The notes: a model not told the origin generated them from the sequence alone. A DNA stretch of 64,000 nt from Acanthacorydalis orientalis (GCA_034766995.1 CM068318.1:30717603-30781602), one strand, 5' to 3'. Counted from the stretch's first letter, positions 14,085 through 27,324 are shown. Program-made: numbers and translations.

Positions 14085-14834
14085 TTAACCCTTTGAACTC
14101 GGGCGTGGATCTAATAATACATTGATATTTTCCAAAAAAACTATAGTCTTAGAGTGATATCTTTTAGATGATATATTATTTAAAGATCACAACTTTCTTT
14201 CTAATAAGACTAAATTTATAACTTTTTCCTTCATTAAAAAAAATTATGGTTATCCAAAAATCACATTTTTTCATTTTAAATTTTATAAGAATTGTGAATT
14301 TAAGAATTAGGTTGATAATATTTTTTTTCAAAAATTTCATCAATGAAAAAATACATAATAAATTATGAGAATCTACTTTCTTCGCGTGCATCGCAAAAAG
14401 AATTAAATTCTGTGGATAATGATATTTTTTGAGTCATTGATAAGTTAGTTCTTTCCTGTCAAAAAAAATGACAAAAAAACAATCAAATAGTACAAAAAAC
14501 TTTTCTTCCATATTTTTGATCTTACAATCTACAACGCATATGTTATTTACTGACGTGAAAATCGTAAATTAATGAATCTTGCTGACTACAAACTCATATT
14601 AGCTTCACATATTGTCCAAAAATTTGCTCCAAATGCTTCTTTTACTAAAAGTCCAAATCCACATCGATCGTCGCTTAATTTTCCAGAGAAAATACCGTTA
14701 GATCATGGTCAATGAGTAAAGTGTTAAGTTTGTAAGGCAAATAGAAGGGACCGACGTCCAAGTTGAAGATGTAACCAATATGAAACGGTTTTGTGTACAC
14801 TTGATTGTTCAAAATTTTTCACACTCAACAGTAA
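14085..14834 (+). mobile_element. piggyBac-like element remnant (CCCTTTGA family)
   Basis: The left boundary is TTAA at 14085-14088 followed by CCCTTTGAACTCGGG, matching the start of the TTAA-bounded element at 62788. The right half carries the C-terminal transposase remnant described separately. A degenerate right end, ACTCAACAGTAA near 14823-14834, may correspond to the expected ACTCAAAGGGTTAA. The left terminus and coding remnant are seen directly; the right boundary is inferred. Confidence 0.5.
14529..14822 (+). pseudogene. piggyBac-like transposase C-terminal remnant
   Basis: Starting at the CTT at 14578, one frame reads LADYKLILASHIVQKF, then SPNPHRSSLNFPEKIPLDHG, then a cysteine-rich tail KC-VCKANRRDRRPS-RCNQYETVLCTLDCSKFF, where dashes are in-frame stops. 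This is the layout of the zinc-binding C-terminal domain of piggyBac-like transposases, one Cys having become Tyr. Just upstream (14529 on, another frame) IYNAYVIY resembles the usual NAYIIYK segment. Three stop codons and loss of the catalytic region show it is dead. The family call is firm; the subfamily is unknown. Confidence 0.75.
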
Positions 14835-15887
14835 TGATATTTCTGCAAATTTTCAATTGCAATCAATTTTTCCACATTCTATTTTTTTATTTCCAATGAA
14901 GAGATTTATGTTTCCTCAAATATTATCAAAGATTTTCCATGATATATAAGATAGGTGTGAATTTTTTTATGGCTAATCTGAATTAATGTTTTTTTTCTTG
15001 TAACCGACAAATTTGCAATTTTATTTTGTTTACGATGAAAGAATATCCAGTTAATCGAAAAATATTTGTTAAAAAAATTTAGCAACCTTTCTCCTTTTCG
15101 ACTCCTCATGGTTAAATGTATACATAGGAAAGAGACACTCTTTAATTTATTCGTTTTTATTTTTTGTAATTATGCATAGTTCTATATTCTTTGATCTCTG
15201 CGTTATTCACAGATAAGAGATTTATGGTTTACAAGTATGTTCTTTTTTAGATTTCTTTAAAAAGAACAAAATTTTATTTAATCATGAATATTTTTTGCTA
15301 AAAATATTATTTATTTAGGATTATGATAATTGTAATCAATCTCATACTGATTTTATTTGACAGTGAACACTTTCTAAAAATTTCATAAGACGATATTATT
15401 ACCTTTTTGGAAATAATAAATTCAACTTTGTGAAAAATGAGCTATTTCTCTAAAAAGATTCCTACATTCATCCATTTTTAATTACAGCGTTTTGACTTTT
15501 ATTGATACACTTTTGCTCTTCTGGTGTACAAACTTTTTTAAAATAGAAGTTTCTAAATAAACTTCAAATATTACTTACAATGGATTATATAAAATTTCGT
15601 CAAAACCATCTAAATACTTGAGTACATTACCTATTAAACATACATTAGCACAATTTACGTTTTATGTATTTTAAACTTAAACGTAAATACTAATATTCTG
15701 GTTATTTTTAATACAATAATACATATTTATAATTTTAATTAATTATAACTTCCAAATGTTATTTTCTCATTCAATAGTCAGTATAAATTAAGTTTTAGTA
15801 TAGCAAGATTCTTAAAATGGTTCATTATATTGTAATGCCTAACTTTATTTAAGTTTCCTTTAACTTGAAGAATTGTCAAGAGTATTC

Positions 15888-15923
<36 letters not shown>

Positions 15924-16290
15924 TTATATACTTATATTTGCTTACATTAATAAAACAAAATATATTAATTTTTTTAATTCCGAATTTTTTTTATATTCTC
16001 TAAAAACTGTAATAGTTTATTATTTGCAAAAATATTATTTTTCCAATTTCTTAGATATAAAATACTTAATCATTGTTCAATTTTTACATTTAAACAAGAA
16101 AAATTAATATAATTTTCAATAAGGGTTAAATTACCAAAGTATTTCAGACTGTGCAGAGTTATAATTAAACAAATTATAATAACCAACTGGTTAAGTGTGA
16201 GAAATATTTAAAATATATTTTTATATATTAAATAATATTATACTATGATAATAACTGCATGATTTATATATAAATTAAATTCGTTTTTTA
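14835..16290. other. AT-rich DNA, nothing recognised
   Basis: Only a short TA array at 15893-15921. The minus-strand open frame at 14906-15109 has no recognised homology. Confidence 0.35.
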
Positions 16291-16295
16291 AAATT

Positions 16296-16625
16296 ACTAG
16301 GAGGCTCCGCCCTCTGTTTCCTATATTCGCCTAAACACTCGCTCGCTTCCTCTAATAAATAAGAGAAATTAATAAATATTATCCACAAAATATAAATCAT
16401 AAGTGTTACTGGAAAAGTTTTTCAATTAATTAGAGTGAAGATCATCCGATCACGCAATTCATAGTAACCAGTCATAACACAGACCACGTGATTTATACAA
16501 ATCAGAAAACAGATCACGTGACTGATATCAACCAATCAGACAAACGAATAAAAGTCACGAGAATGGCATCACTGTTTCATTGTTATAATATAGAAAGATT
16601 GATAAAAGTCAAATAAACTTATTCA
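16296..16625 (+). promoter_or_regulatory. Promoter-like or LTR-like segment with paired CACGTG boxes
   Basis: The segment opens with CTAGGAGGCTCCGCCCTCTG. It carries two CACGTG palindromes at 16485-16490 and 16515-16520, each inside CAGAYCACGTGA, then CCAATCAG near 16532, AATAAAAG near 16546 and AAATAAAC near 16612. The order E-box pair, CCAAT, TATA-like, AATAAA is what a Pol II promoter or LTR would show. No adjoining gene is visible, so function is inference only. Confidence 0.3.
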
Positions 16626-17395
16626 AAAAAGTATCTTTCGATATGTGCATCTAATAAAAATAGAATTACAGTAAAAATATACTTTAGTTATAGTTAATTT
16701 ATTTCAAATATTATTTTGATGTATTCAAACTGTCTAAGCAGGATAAAATCTAAAAATCTATATTTTTTCACAATATGTTTTATTTAGTCCAAATAATTTC
16801 GTTTCACACTACATTTCTTCTAATGATTTTTAGAGAATAAGTTGCATTTGGACAAAAATCTTCATTTTCAAACAAAAAGCTCCACCTACTTTTTCTCTCA
16901 ATAAACTATCTATGAGAAGATTTTTACAAGTTTTGAATTAGTAATCGATAAGTCATTGGATAATGAAACAAAACTTTTTATTCTCCATAATACTACAGAA
17001 TTATTATAATTTTAGCTCTAATTCTATAACAATTATTTCCAATTTTGATTTATATAATCTTGATTCTAAATGGAATTTAAAATACGCAGCTAATTCCAAT
17101 TCAACTCAGATACGAAAGAAATGATGTTACTCAAAAAACATATTCGAAAAATCCTTCCAGATCACTGTAATCACTTTCTAAATCAGAAGTTTTGAATTTA
17201 TGCTGTCTAAGACTTTCCACATTTTTCCGTTTCTAAAAATTATAGTCTGTTTTAAAATGTTTTACAACACTAGAAACTATCTGATTTTCTCCACTTTTTA
17301 TGTTCTTCTGGTTCATTTGATACAATATGTTACTTGAAATTAAAATGATTGATTAACATTGAATATTCTTTAATCTAGGCGAAAATCAATACTTC

Positions 17396-17396
<1 letters not shown>

Positions 17397-17434
<38 letters not shown>
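17397..17434. repeat. (TA)n microsatellite
   Basis: A pure TA array about 100 bp upstream of the pogo-like element's left end. Confidence 0.9.
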
Positions 17435-17437
<3 letters not shown>

Positions 17438-17541
17438 ATCTATTAGAATTAATAAACTCTATATTGGATTAACTTTATATTTGTTTACAAGTCAATAAAG
17501 AAAGTACATTTACAACCTTACAAACATGTTTTATTTATGTA

Positions 17542-19041
17542 GGAGAGACCGTGGCTAACTGAACCTTTAATTTTTACCCAGGTAAAAACGTTTTATGAAC
17601 TCGTTTTTAGTGCTATGGGTTACTATTTATCTCTTCTCGTGGCCAACAGAGTTTAGTTGGGTTCGGTGTAACTATTTCGATTTTATAACGCTTTGAGTGT
17701 TTTAGTAGTGCAGAAGTGAGTTTTTGTTCTCGTGGAAACTTTTAAATATTTACAACTGTTTGTTATAAATAATTCTGAATGTAAGTCATTATCAAACTTT
17801 AAAGCCTCCTGAACAAATTACTATTACTTTTTTTTCTCGTATTTATGATATTAATATATTCTTTTATAATTAAATTTGAATTATGCGTGCAGTGTGAGGC
17901 TAAGTGAACCTGATGCAACCGGTGCCTGTAAGCGAGTATGATCTTAATTTTACTCTGATTTTTTAACTTATTTTTTCTGTGATTGGCGTATTTTGCTCGC
18001 TGCAACGATATATACTTTGACCTCTCCCCGAAAGAGACGCGGAATTCAGATTGGTTAATAACATTTCTCAAGAGGAATACAGCAGTCTCCACACGGAAGC
18101 AGGAAGCTACAAGTTTGGCATGTGCTACGAGCTTTAACAGGACAAATGTTAACCGATTATTTGGGCTGTTGAAAAAAGTACAGGATGAGTATAATTTTTC
18201 AGCTTACTGTATATGGAACATGAACGAAACAGATGTTACAACGGTGCAAATACCAACCAGAGTCGTGACACGTCCAGCTGGGTCTACTGACGTCAACAAA
18301 GTCGTCCAAACGAGCAGGTCCAGCGTATTAAATGATGTCATCGTAGCGGAATCAGATTCGACGTGGACAAATTAAGTAAAATCGACTTATAGAGTGCGGA
18401 GATTATTGAATCCCTGTCTAACGCCGTCGTATTCGAAGCAGCATGGACAGATTCCGGTGACTTTGTCGCCAATGACCCCATCGCAACTGAGCCTAACACT
18501 ACCAAGTCCGTCGCCGCTGAGCCTGACATCGCCGAGTCTATTCCCGTGACTATTGTAACTCCCCGTCGTTCCTTCGTAAAGTCGACAGATTTTAAATCGA
18601 CACACGAAAATATTCGAGCATATCCGAAGACCTGTCCGAGAAACAGACTCGGAAAGGACGTAAGCGGTGAACAAGCGCCGTTCTCACGGCTTCACCTGTT
18701 ATGAAGAAACTAGCAGTCGATCGGAAGAGGGATAAATTGGTGAAAAATGGGGTTACTACGAAAGTAGTTTCGAAACCCATACCGGCAGTGATATTCGAGA
18801 AGAGAAAATGACCGAATATATAGAGTAGTTTACAGTAATACGATTCTAAGTACCTTTTTTCTGCCTTAATTTAAAAAAAAAGTTTCATACTAAAAAGTAA
18901 AATAAAAGTTTCATAATATATGTAGATTATGTAAAAAAAGATAAATAAAATGTATTAAATACTTTTTCATGATAAAAGTGCTTCAATTTTATTTTTAACT
19001 AAGTTTTAATATAGGGGTTAACTTAGCCTCGAGGGGAGGGA
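17542..19041 (+). mobile_element. Pogo/Jerky-like DNA transposon, internally deleted
   Basis: The left end GGAGAGACCGTGGCTAACTG follows a TA at 17540-17541. The right end, read inverted from about 19041, contains GAGGCTAAGTTAACC, a partial match to GTGGCTAACTGAACC, so these are probably degenerate terminal repeats. Between them lie N-terminal and C-terminal parts of a Jerky/Tigger-type transposase. The element is about 1.5 kb, and the loss corresponds to most of the catalytic domain. Exact ends are approximate. Confidence 0.65.
17983..18811 (+). pseudogene. Jerky/Tigger-like (pogo superfamily, DDE_1) transposase pseudogene
   Basis: An open frame of 130 codons (17983-18375) includes RKQEATSLACATSFNRTNVN, then LFGLLKKVQDEY, then IWNMNETDVTTVQIPTRVV. 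In this family the last block is normally NMDETG with the first catalytic Asp; here Asp is Asn and the Gly is Asp. The rest of the DDE core is missing. Downstream, in other frames, typical C-terminal sequence is readable: AAEPDIAESIPVTIVTPRRS, ENIRAYPKTCPR, then after a frameshift SAVLTASPVMKKLAVDRKRD and IPAVIFEKRK ending at a TGA at 18809-18811. GC content is well above the surroundings. It is non-functional; the superfamily assignment is confident. Confidence 0.8.
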
Positions 19042-19044
19042 ACT

Positions 19045-21910
19045 TAGTCCCGAAAATTTCAACATGTCAAGTTTTGCACGTCTTAACTTTTTCTTAAATA
19101 ACGACAAAAATACAAAATGCATATTAAAATGGGTACACATTTTTGTAACCACGCGTTTAACCTTTGTAATAGAATAGTTTATTTTGGAGAAACACATATA
19201 TTTTGTTAATGAAAAACAATTTAAAAAAAAACGGTTCACGTAGTTCTGGTCTCCTCTACTCATTACTGTATATAAAACATTGTTATATATGAACTGAAAA
19301 GTAAATATTAGCCAAGTATATAAGACAGCACATGTGTATTTTATAACAGTTGTACACTACTACACAAAATAAAATACATTTTAAAGCTAAGTTTCATAAT
19401 ATTAATTTACATATAATTATACAATTTTATCGCGACGAAAAAAAAAAGACATACAGGAGGCAAGTATCTATTAGGAAAACATAAAAAAATAACAATCTTT
19501 ATATAAATATATTTATTATATGGTTGATATTTTCTCATAATGATTCAATTCAATAAAAAACTAGTGTATAGAAACATATGCTTTCAGTTATAACATTTAT
19601 TCTTAAACATCAATGTTGAAAGAAATTTTTAAAATATATGTACTCAGTATATAAGAAAATTTTTTTTATATGAAAACATTAGTATCTTAAACGAAATTAA
19701 AGATTTTCTAAATAAAAAAAATCTGAGTGCATTTTATAGTTTCAAGCTTTTTTTGGTCAACTTCATATGTTTCAGGTTATAATGCTTCTTTTGCAGGAAA
19801 ATTCATAACAATAAACTTTTTGATAAGTAATTTATGTACAATGAAAATCTCAAGAAGCAGATTTTATTGAACTTTTCATTTTTTGCTGTTCTCTATGTTT
19901 TCAAATTAGTTCTTTTCTTGGCTTGCGATGCTTTTTTGGATGCTCCGATGCTATTATTCTTGCACTTTACAGTAGATTTCAGACCGTTAGACGTTTATTG
20001 GTAGTGGAAATACTCTAATAGGTTGTGAAATTTTTCTTGTACTTAAAATTAGATTTGGTATCTTCGATAAGAGATGACGAAATAAAATCAAAACGTTGAA
20101 ATTTTTAAAATTGAACAATTATAATTTAATATGATGCATGTAACATTTTATGCTTACGTCCACTATTTATATTACCAAATCAACATTAGGGAATAAGAAA
20201 GGAGAAGTGAGGAAGAGTCATAGAAGATAAACGAGTTCAAAATTAAAGTCTACTTGAGAGTCGTGTATACTTTTCGTCTCGACTTTCATAACCAATCGGT
20301 TTTATTTCAAACCAGATTATTTTAAATTTTTCACATCCAACAATCCTTGTTCGTACTGTTTACTATTATAACTGATAAGCGATCAGTATAACGGATAACT
20401 CAGAATACATTATGCAGTAACCAAAGTGACTAAACAAACCCATATAGCTAAAACACAAATTGAACAGTTTCACGATACGAGCCAACCACAAATATTATAT
20501 ACATAACAGTTCGTACTATACTAACCATTTATCAATCAGAACACACTTGATCTATAATACCCACGACTATACTATTCACCTCGCGGTTGTGGCAACTCTG
20601 TCGATTTTATTTGGCGGTGCTAGTCGTACGTTGTTATTTATGAGCACGAGTTTTAAGTATTCTTGTTACCTATTCTACCCAAACAATGTGTTTCATAAGC
20701 GTGGACACTAAAGAAACTTAACTTCGTTTCGGTTTTCTCAAAATTACACTGGGGGACAACACATTTTTTTGAGACAGTTTTGTACTGAACAAAATCGACA
20801 AACATTACAGATTTAGGTTAGTTTGTTTGTATTTTCAATGCACACACGAAGAATCAGCGCAAAAAGAGCAAATAGGGGAGTGAGAGAGAGGTCTGAGAAC
20901 AACCTATTGGTAGTGTCACCTGGTGGAATTTATATTCCCTAACCAGAGAAATGTATGAGCAGTATCAGCGAATAGCATAGGGCTGATATTACCTGAACAA
21001 AGAGATCGTACATAATTTTTGATTTAAATCACGATTGTGGAATAAAATCTAAAAACTAGATAGTTAATAGCTAAATCGAAAAAAATAAATATTCTGACCA
21101 CAAAAATTAAATTGGCACAGTACATCTAAAGTTCATTAAACAAAAAACCCGTTTTAACGTGCAATATAGTTTATTTATTGTTTACAAATTATTTATTTAC
21201 TTATTAAAATTTATTAAAGATTTTTAGACCACCAGAAATAATTATAAGTGGAGATAATAATAACTGACATTACAATAGTCATACAACCATCCTATATCAT
21301 TTTTTTACAGTGACAAACCTTCTTGTAATTAAAACTACATTAATATTCATTAAAACATCTACATATTAAATACTATTAAATCCGCAGCTCGTTTTCGGAT
21401 ATAAAGTAATATTATTTTTAAATATTTCGTCTAAAAACAAAAAAATATTCGTTAGTAAAAACATTATTTTAATACCATCATAACGAATATCATCTTTTTG
21501 AATTAATTATTTTAAGACGAAAGAGCATTGCGTTAAATGTGGTGTACATGATAACTTCTGTATTAAAACTTATGAATATTAAATGCAAATTTGATTTTTC
21601 TTTTTATATCCATAAAGAAATTCAAATAAAATTATTTAATTATATATATATATATATATATATACAAACATTATTTAACAAACTCAATATAAAAATTATG
21701 TAGGATATCATAAGAAAATAAAACCGACATTTTTTTAGAAGTTAATTTTAAATATTGTTTACAGTATAGAAGATTTATGTTTATATCATTTTATTGCTTT
21801 TAACATTAACTGTTACATCACTAAATAATTCTTAATGATTATTTTTACAAATGTTTTTAAAGCAAGTTAAGTCTAATACTTGAATAGAATCTGTTTGATT
21901 ATTTTATGTA
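19045..21910. other. No gene recognised; one dispersed-repeat segment
   Basis: An open frame at 20460-20711 (plus, 83 codons) has no family resemblance. About 20165-20320 resembles 53320-53480 (ends GTGTATAC...TTTCAT.ACCAA.CGGTTT), suggesting an unnamed dispersed repeat. A TA array follows at 21640-21664. Confidence 0.35.
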
Positions 21911-21913
21911 TTA

Positions 21914-22442
21914 GGTATAAAAATTAATTAGTGTTTCTCAATTAAATCAATCACCACTCTGTTTTAAATTAAAATATTTTCTAGATTTTTAGGATATTGA
22001 AGTGTCAGCCTGAACACTAAAACACACTATTTATCTTGGTCGAGAAGTTGACATTATCTCACAAAACAGTAGTGAACATGATGGCACCTAAAAAGCAGTA
22101 TATTAGACATTGCATACTTTTCGTCCAGTTGAAAAAAAAATGCTGCAGAAGCCGCAAGAATGATTTGTTCAACTTTGGGAGAATGTGTTGTATTAAGTAA
22201 AACATGTAAAATATAATGAAAGAATACTAAAAACAGTGTAATAACTCCGCAAATGTATTTTACAACTTCATCAACTCAAAGCCATCATCTTTTTTTCGAC
22301 AAATAATTTGTCTGTTACCCGACACATAAAACAAAGTTATACAAAATAATATGGGAGGTCAGCTTTTGAAGATTGAAATGTATTCCATTTTTTCTTAACC
22401 ATACATTTTCACATAAAAAGGCACCGAATTAATTTTTACACC
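21914..22442 (+). mobile_element. Mauritiana-type mariner deletion derivative
   Basis: This 529-bp TA-flanked element has left end GGTATAAAAATTAATTAGTG and right end complementary to GGTGTAAAAATTAATTCGGTG. Its left part aligns with the inverted 3' part of the full-length element at 58.8-60.1 kb, including a transposase start reading MAPKKQYIRHCILF then KNAAEAARMICSTLGE. Its right part matches the other end of the same element (TCTGTTACCCGA...). The middle, including the catalytic domain, is gone. Confidence 0.75.
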
Positions 22443-22927
22443 TAATAGTTCGTAAGCAAATTAAAATTCAATACTTTTGATTTCTTTTAGTTATATCAGA
22501 AATTCTATATCTATAGATATTTGTCATTATTGCAAGTACATTGTAATGAAACATAACAGTTAAAATATCTTTGTTTGATAAAAGTAAATTTTACTACCAA
22601 GAAACTAATTTGTATATACACTCTGATGCACTTGACACGTTTTTTAATTTACAATGTATTGCTTCTAAGCTTGAATTCTTTTTTCACCACATAAAACACA
22701 AAAACATTTTCGAATGAAAAAACAATATATTATTATTGATCATTTTTAATTATTACTTATTGCTTATTTTATAATAATATCGATACTATAATCTTCAGAG
22801 CGCCAAAGTATAAAAAAAAAAAAAATTAGGATATTTCTGTAAAAATCAGATTTTTCTGTACTTCGGTGCTCTAAGATGATAGTATCGCCATTGAAATGTG
22901 TATATACAACAATCAAAATATATCCAT

Positions 22928-22958
<31 letters not shown>

Positions 22959-23174
22959 TTTGACTACAAAAAATTCTATGGTAGTGTCAAGTGAATAAAA
23001 TTATTCATTTTTTTAAAAAAATTAGCCACTTAGAATTATAGTGCACAATGTATTATATACATATATTTTCAGGGAAATATGGGAAGCTGTAAATACAATT
23101 AATTAACAATCATTTTAGCTCTTGTAGCTTTATTGCTAAATACCAATATTAATTATTTATCAGATAGTAATTTT
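22443..23174. other. AT-rich DNA, nothing recognised
   Basis: A short TA array lies at 22930-22954. No coding signal. Confidence 0.4.
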
Positions 23175-23658
23175 GTGAGTATAAATTAATTCCTTGGTTT
23201 TTTATATAAAATGAATGTTTATGGAAAAATGGAATATATTTCAATCCTCAAATTATCCTCTGTTGTTTTGTATAACTTTACACAATCTGACAGTTAACTG
23301 ACTAATTCCTCGAGAAAAAAACTTCCACTGTTTTAGTATTTTTCATGTTCATCCGTTACACCCCCTTCACCCAAACCTGAACAATTCATTGCAGCGGCTT
23401 CATTAATATATTTTTTATCTAATAAATAAGTAGAAAAATAATTGCGGTTTTTGTTATGAATTAAAAGATCATAAACCACGTTTATTATCGTGTTTATTTT
23501 TGTTTTGTGAAGTTATATCAACTGATTCTTTAAAATATATACTGTTAATAAATGTTAAGATTGGCACTACAAAATCCTAAAACAACGAGAAAATATATTA
23601 ATTTTTTATAAAGTTATAATTAATTTAGTGTAAAAGTATCGTGTTACATTTCACACTT
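23175..23658 (-). mobile_element. Mauritiana-type mariner deletion derivative, reverse orientation
   Basis: The left end GTATAAATTAATTCC then ATGAATGTTTATGGAAAAATGG matches the left end of the element at 58815, and the right end matches its right end (ACGAGAAAATAT...TTTAGTGTAAAAGTATC). About 480 bp remain of roughly 1.27 kb. The terminal bases are degenerate (TTTCACACTTA instead of TTTGTACACCTA). Confidence 0.65.
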
Positions 23659-25260
23659 AATAAATTAAGATTAATTGATTTTTAATAAAATGTTTTCAAA
23701 TTAATTAATTTATTTAAATATAATCAAATTTGGTTAAATGAATAAAACTGACACGTTTTGTCATATAATATTTTTAAGTCCGATTTTTATATTTCGGTGC
23801 TTTTAACTCAATATACTGGATTGAAAATTATATACGAGTATATTTTTAAGTTTGTAATTTATTTAGAAGAAAAAAAATATTTTGTATATAGCTCTCACCT
23901 CCTAGAATATTTTCTTATGATATAATGGGTGTATTTGATAAATTCAACTCGATCTAGGGTTATTAATTTATGTCGAAATAGGGTGGCATATAACCAAGTA
24001 TCATTTCACCTGAAAATAAAAAAGCAAGGAAAAAAACAGAAAAAAATAATGATTAAATTCAATGAACAAACAATCGTGGTAATAATACTTTATTGTTATT
24101 GTATTTTTTAATTTTTCAGTTTCATATTTCAAATACAGTTTTTTGTACTTTGCATTCATTAAAACATTTTTTTGTTTTTCAATTTGAATGATTTTTCATT
24201 AATTTTCGCTTAATTTAACTGTACGCATTCGGTAATTCTATTTACAACTTTTAGTTCATCAATGTTGCAAATAGTAATAGTAGTCTCTTTTATTCCATAT
24301 CTTGTAAATATAAATATTATTTTTCCATACTAATTGGTTTTCTTAAAACTTTAAAATGTAAAAATTTCTTAACATATTTATCGATATTGGTTATAATGAA
24401 AGAATTCTCTATTTTAGCTGGAGAAAAAATAAAATAACAATAGAAAATAAAAAATCTATGAATGATTTATAACTTAATTTTTATTGAAATAACTGAAATT
24501 TATATATTTATGAACATTCTTTTAATAATTCCAACCTTTCAACACCAATGAGATAACTCGATTGTCCAAATTGATTCAAATTATATAAGAATCGTTTATG
24601 TTGTTCATCATTCATTAAATAAAACGTATTTTAATGACTAATATTAGATATTTTGTTTACGTTTTCAATGAGCTTTTTTCTTTTTTAAAGGTTAAGTAAA
24701 AAAGCTTATCGAAAACATATCTCATCACACCTGTTCATTTTAATAGCAATTTTATAAATTTTTCATACAATTTTGTGATTTTAATTTAGCAGTGTCTAAC
24801 ATATTTGATAGATCTTTTTACTTATTTTAAGATTTCAATAACATTTTCACACTTAAACAAATATTTATTTTTAATCTCATCTCGCTTTGTCAAAAAATTC
24901 TAAAATAAATATAATAAAAAAATCTCTATACCAAGAATTTGGAAGTATATAATATTAAATATTAAAATTTAACTATCATTTTAAAGTGTTTTTAACCAAC
25001 ACCGACAGATCAAAATTAAATTTAATAAATTACTAAAATTCATCACACAATAATTGGTAAATTCACACATTAAATCATAAATGTAGCCATGAAATATAAA
25101 TATCGTAGACCATCGAAGCAAATAACTATAAAAATATATATATAAAAAGTATAAAATAAGGTTCGAGAGAATAAATGAAAATGCGTTGTGGTCATTTACA
25201 CAATTCGATCGAAAAATATATTTTCGTTGCAAATGGTGTTGACTTATGTATTTATTTTAT

Positions 25261-25333
<73 letters not shown>

Positions 25334-26329
25334 TCTTTTATTTAGTTTGCTAACTAATTTTCAATTATATGTAAAATATAGATGAAAAAATTCTAATAAT
25401 TAAATTTTCTTTGTATAGATAAATATTATAGTCAAGTTGTGATCAAATCTTTTTTTAATGTATTGATTTATTTTAAGCAATGCTTTTAATTTTCATCAAT
25501 ATATTTCACACTTTTTCTATGAAGTGAATGACTCGAAAATTTAGTATAATGTTGAATAGTCTCTTTTAAAATTATATATATATATATATATATTGTTAAC
25601 TATATTTGCAATTGAACTTATTGCCTGTACATGTATGAGTTGATGACGTGTATAACAATATTAAAAGCTAAAGGCAACGGTTGAAAATCTGAAGTGATAG
25701 GTGAAAGAGTTGGTTCGTGTATCGGATATGTGAATGTATGTTTGTGACTGTGAGTTTATATTATGTGTCGTGAAGTCGATTACTCTGTACGTTATTTCCC
25801 CAGGGAGTAAGCTTGGATAAATCTCACATTCTGATACGCAGTATAATTGGATGATGTGACGACCGTGTCTAATAAAAATGGAATAATTGCTTGAAAAACG
25901 CCACATACTTCTAATTATGAGGGTTGAGGTAGTCGGAAACACTCAACGATTTTGATACAAGAACCTAATTACACGTTTGTCCGAAATATAAATTAGATTT
26001 CGTTTATATTTATTTTATTTTTAGAAATTGCGGTACATTCCATTCAGCTTTCACTCAATTTTATTGCTTTATAACAAGACTAACTGAATTGATTCTTGGA
26101 AAATATTGCAAACACTATTGATGGCATACTTTAGCCTTTATTATACTTTATATATCGCTTTATAATTTATTTTTCTATATATCGACCAATTTTAATAATT
26201 TTGAATTGTAAAATGAATCAAATGATGTAATAATGCGAAGATATGCTTTTAAATAAATTTATTTTTCCTAATATTTATCATATCTCACAATTTTTTTCTT
26301 TCAAATTCCCTCTTTTCCGTTCGGTTGGT
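23659..26329. other. AT-rich DNA with TA arrays at 25269-25332 and 25576-25593
   Basis: No gene recognised. About 25630-25950 is GC-richer and carries a 93-codon minus-strand frame (25661-25942) without recognisable motif. Confidence 0.35.
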
Positions 26330-26358
26330 TTATATATATATATATATATATATACATA

Positions 26359-26404
<46 letters not shown>

Positions 26405-26449
26405 TATATGTATGTGTGTGTGTGTGTTTGTGTGCGCTTATGTGTATGT

Positions 26450-26493
<44 letters not shown>
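26330..26493. repeat. Compound (TA)n(TG)n(TA)n microsatellite
   Basis: Two TA blocks flank a TG/TGTG block around 26411-26440. Three overlapping long open frames on both strands are artefacts of this array. Confidence 0.9.
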
Positions 26494-26497
<4 letters not shown>

Positions 26498-26796
26498 ACA
26501 CTGAACTTGGATTGGAATATATTAAACATAAAATCAATTATAACTAACACGGATATAACGCGTTCACTACTATAGTAAGTAAATATTCATATGGATTTTA
26601 ATTCATAATTGTTCTCATCCAAATACTTACTTTTATAACAAGCTCTTTAGAAAAATTGTAACCATTATAAGAAAATATAGTCGATTATACAATGCTCTCT
26701 TTAACCGAGTTGGACTGGACAAATATAAAACCGGTTTCAACAGCTTCATACCTTTATCAGTTATATTTAGAAAACAAAACAATAACGATTTATATA

Positions 26797-26916
<120 letters not shown>

Positions 26917-26918
26917 TA

Positions 26919-27055
26919 CAAGGGTGTTGAAATAAAAAACTTTTAAAAAAACGAGATATCTATCTCAAAGTAAAAGTACTGTTAACTCTTGAATATATAC
27001 ATACTGTTACCATATCAGTCCATATGAAACCCAAGGGTTACGGTAGTTATTATCT
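26919..27055 (+). mobile_element. Truncated Tc1/mariner-type left end
   Basis: After a TA at 26917-26918 the sequence CAAGGGTGTTGAAATAAAAA resembles mariner termini such as CGAGGGTGATTTGAAAAG at 30.6 kb. The other end is absent because mariner copy B begins directly after it. Confidence 0.4.
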
Positions 27056-27206
27056 CGGTAGGAAAATAATTGCGGTTTTTGTTTTCTGAATTCATATCAT
27101 TTTAAACTGCATTTTTCGGTCTGTATTTTGGTAACATCGACTTTGGTGTTATTATTAATGTTGCTTCAAATTGGAATATTTAATTAAAGATGAAAAATTT
27201 TGAAAA
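27056..27206 (+). mobile_element. 5' fragment of the HTH-only mariner family (copy B)
   Basis: The sequence GGTAGGAAAATAATTGCGG, then TTTTTCGGTCTGTATTTTGG and TTGCTTCAAATTGGAATATT, is the untranslated 5' segment of the family seen at 1.2, 41.1, 52.2 and 53.6 kb. It stops at the start of the transposase frame. Confidence 0.75.
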
Positions 27207-27324
27207 AAAACCTAAGACGTAGTTTTTGAAATGACTGATTCAATTGTAAAAACCAACATTTTATCACTATGTTTCACTGAATATCTTATCAAATTTAAGT
27301 CCTAAATTTACTATGTTATATATA

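Noticed and set aside
18338..18780. Minus-strand frames over the Jerky/Tigger remnant
   Set aside because: They are shadows of the plus-strand C-terminal region, which matches the transposase family.
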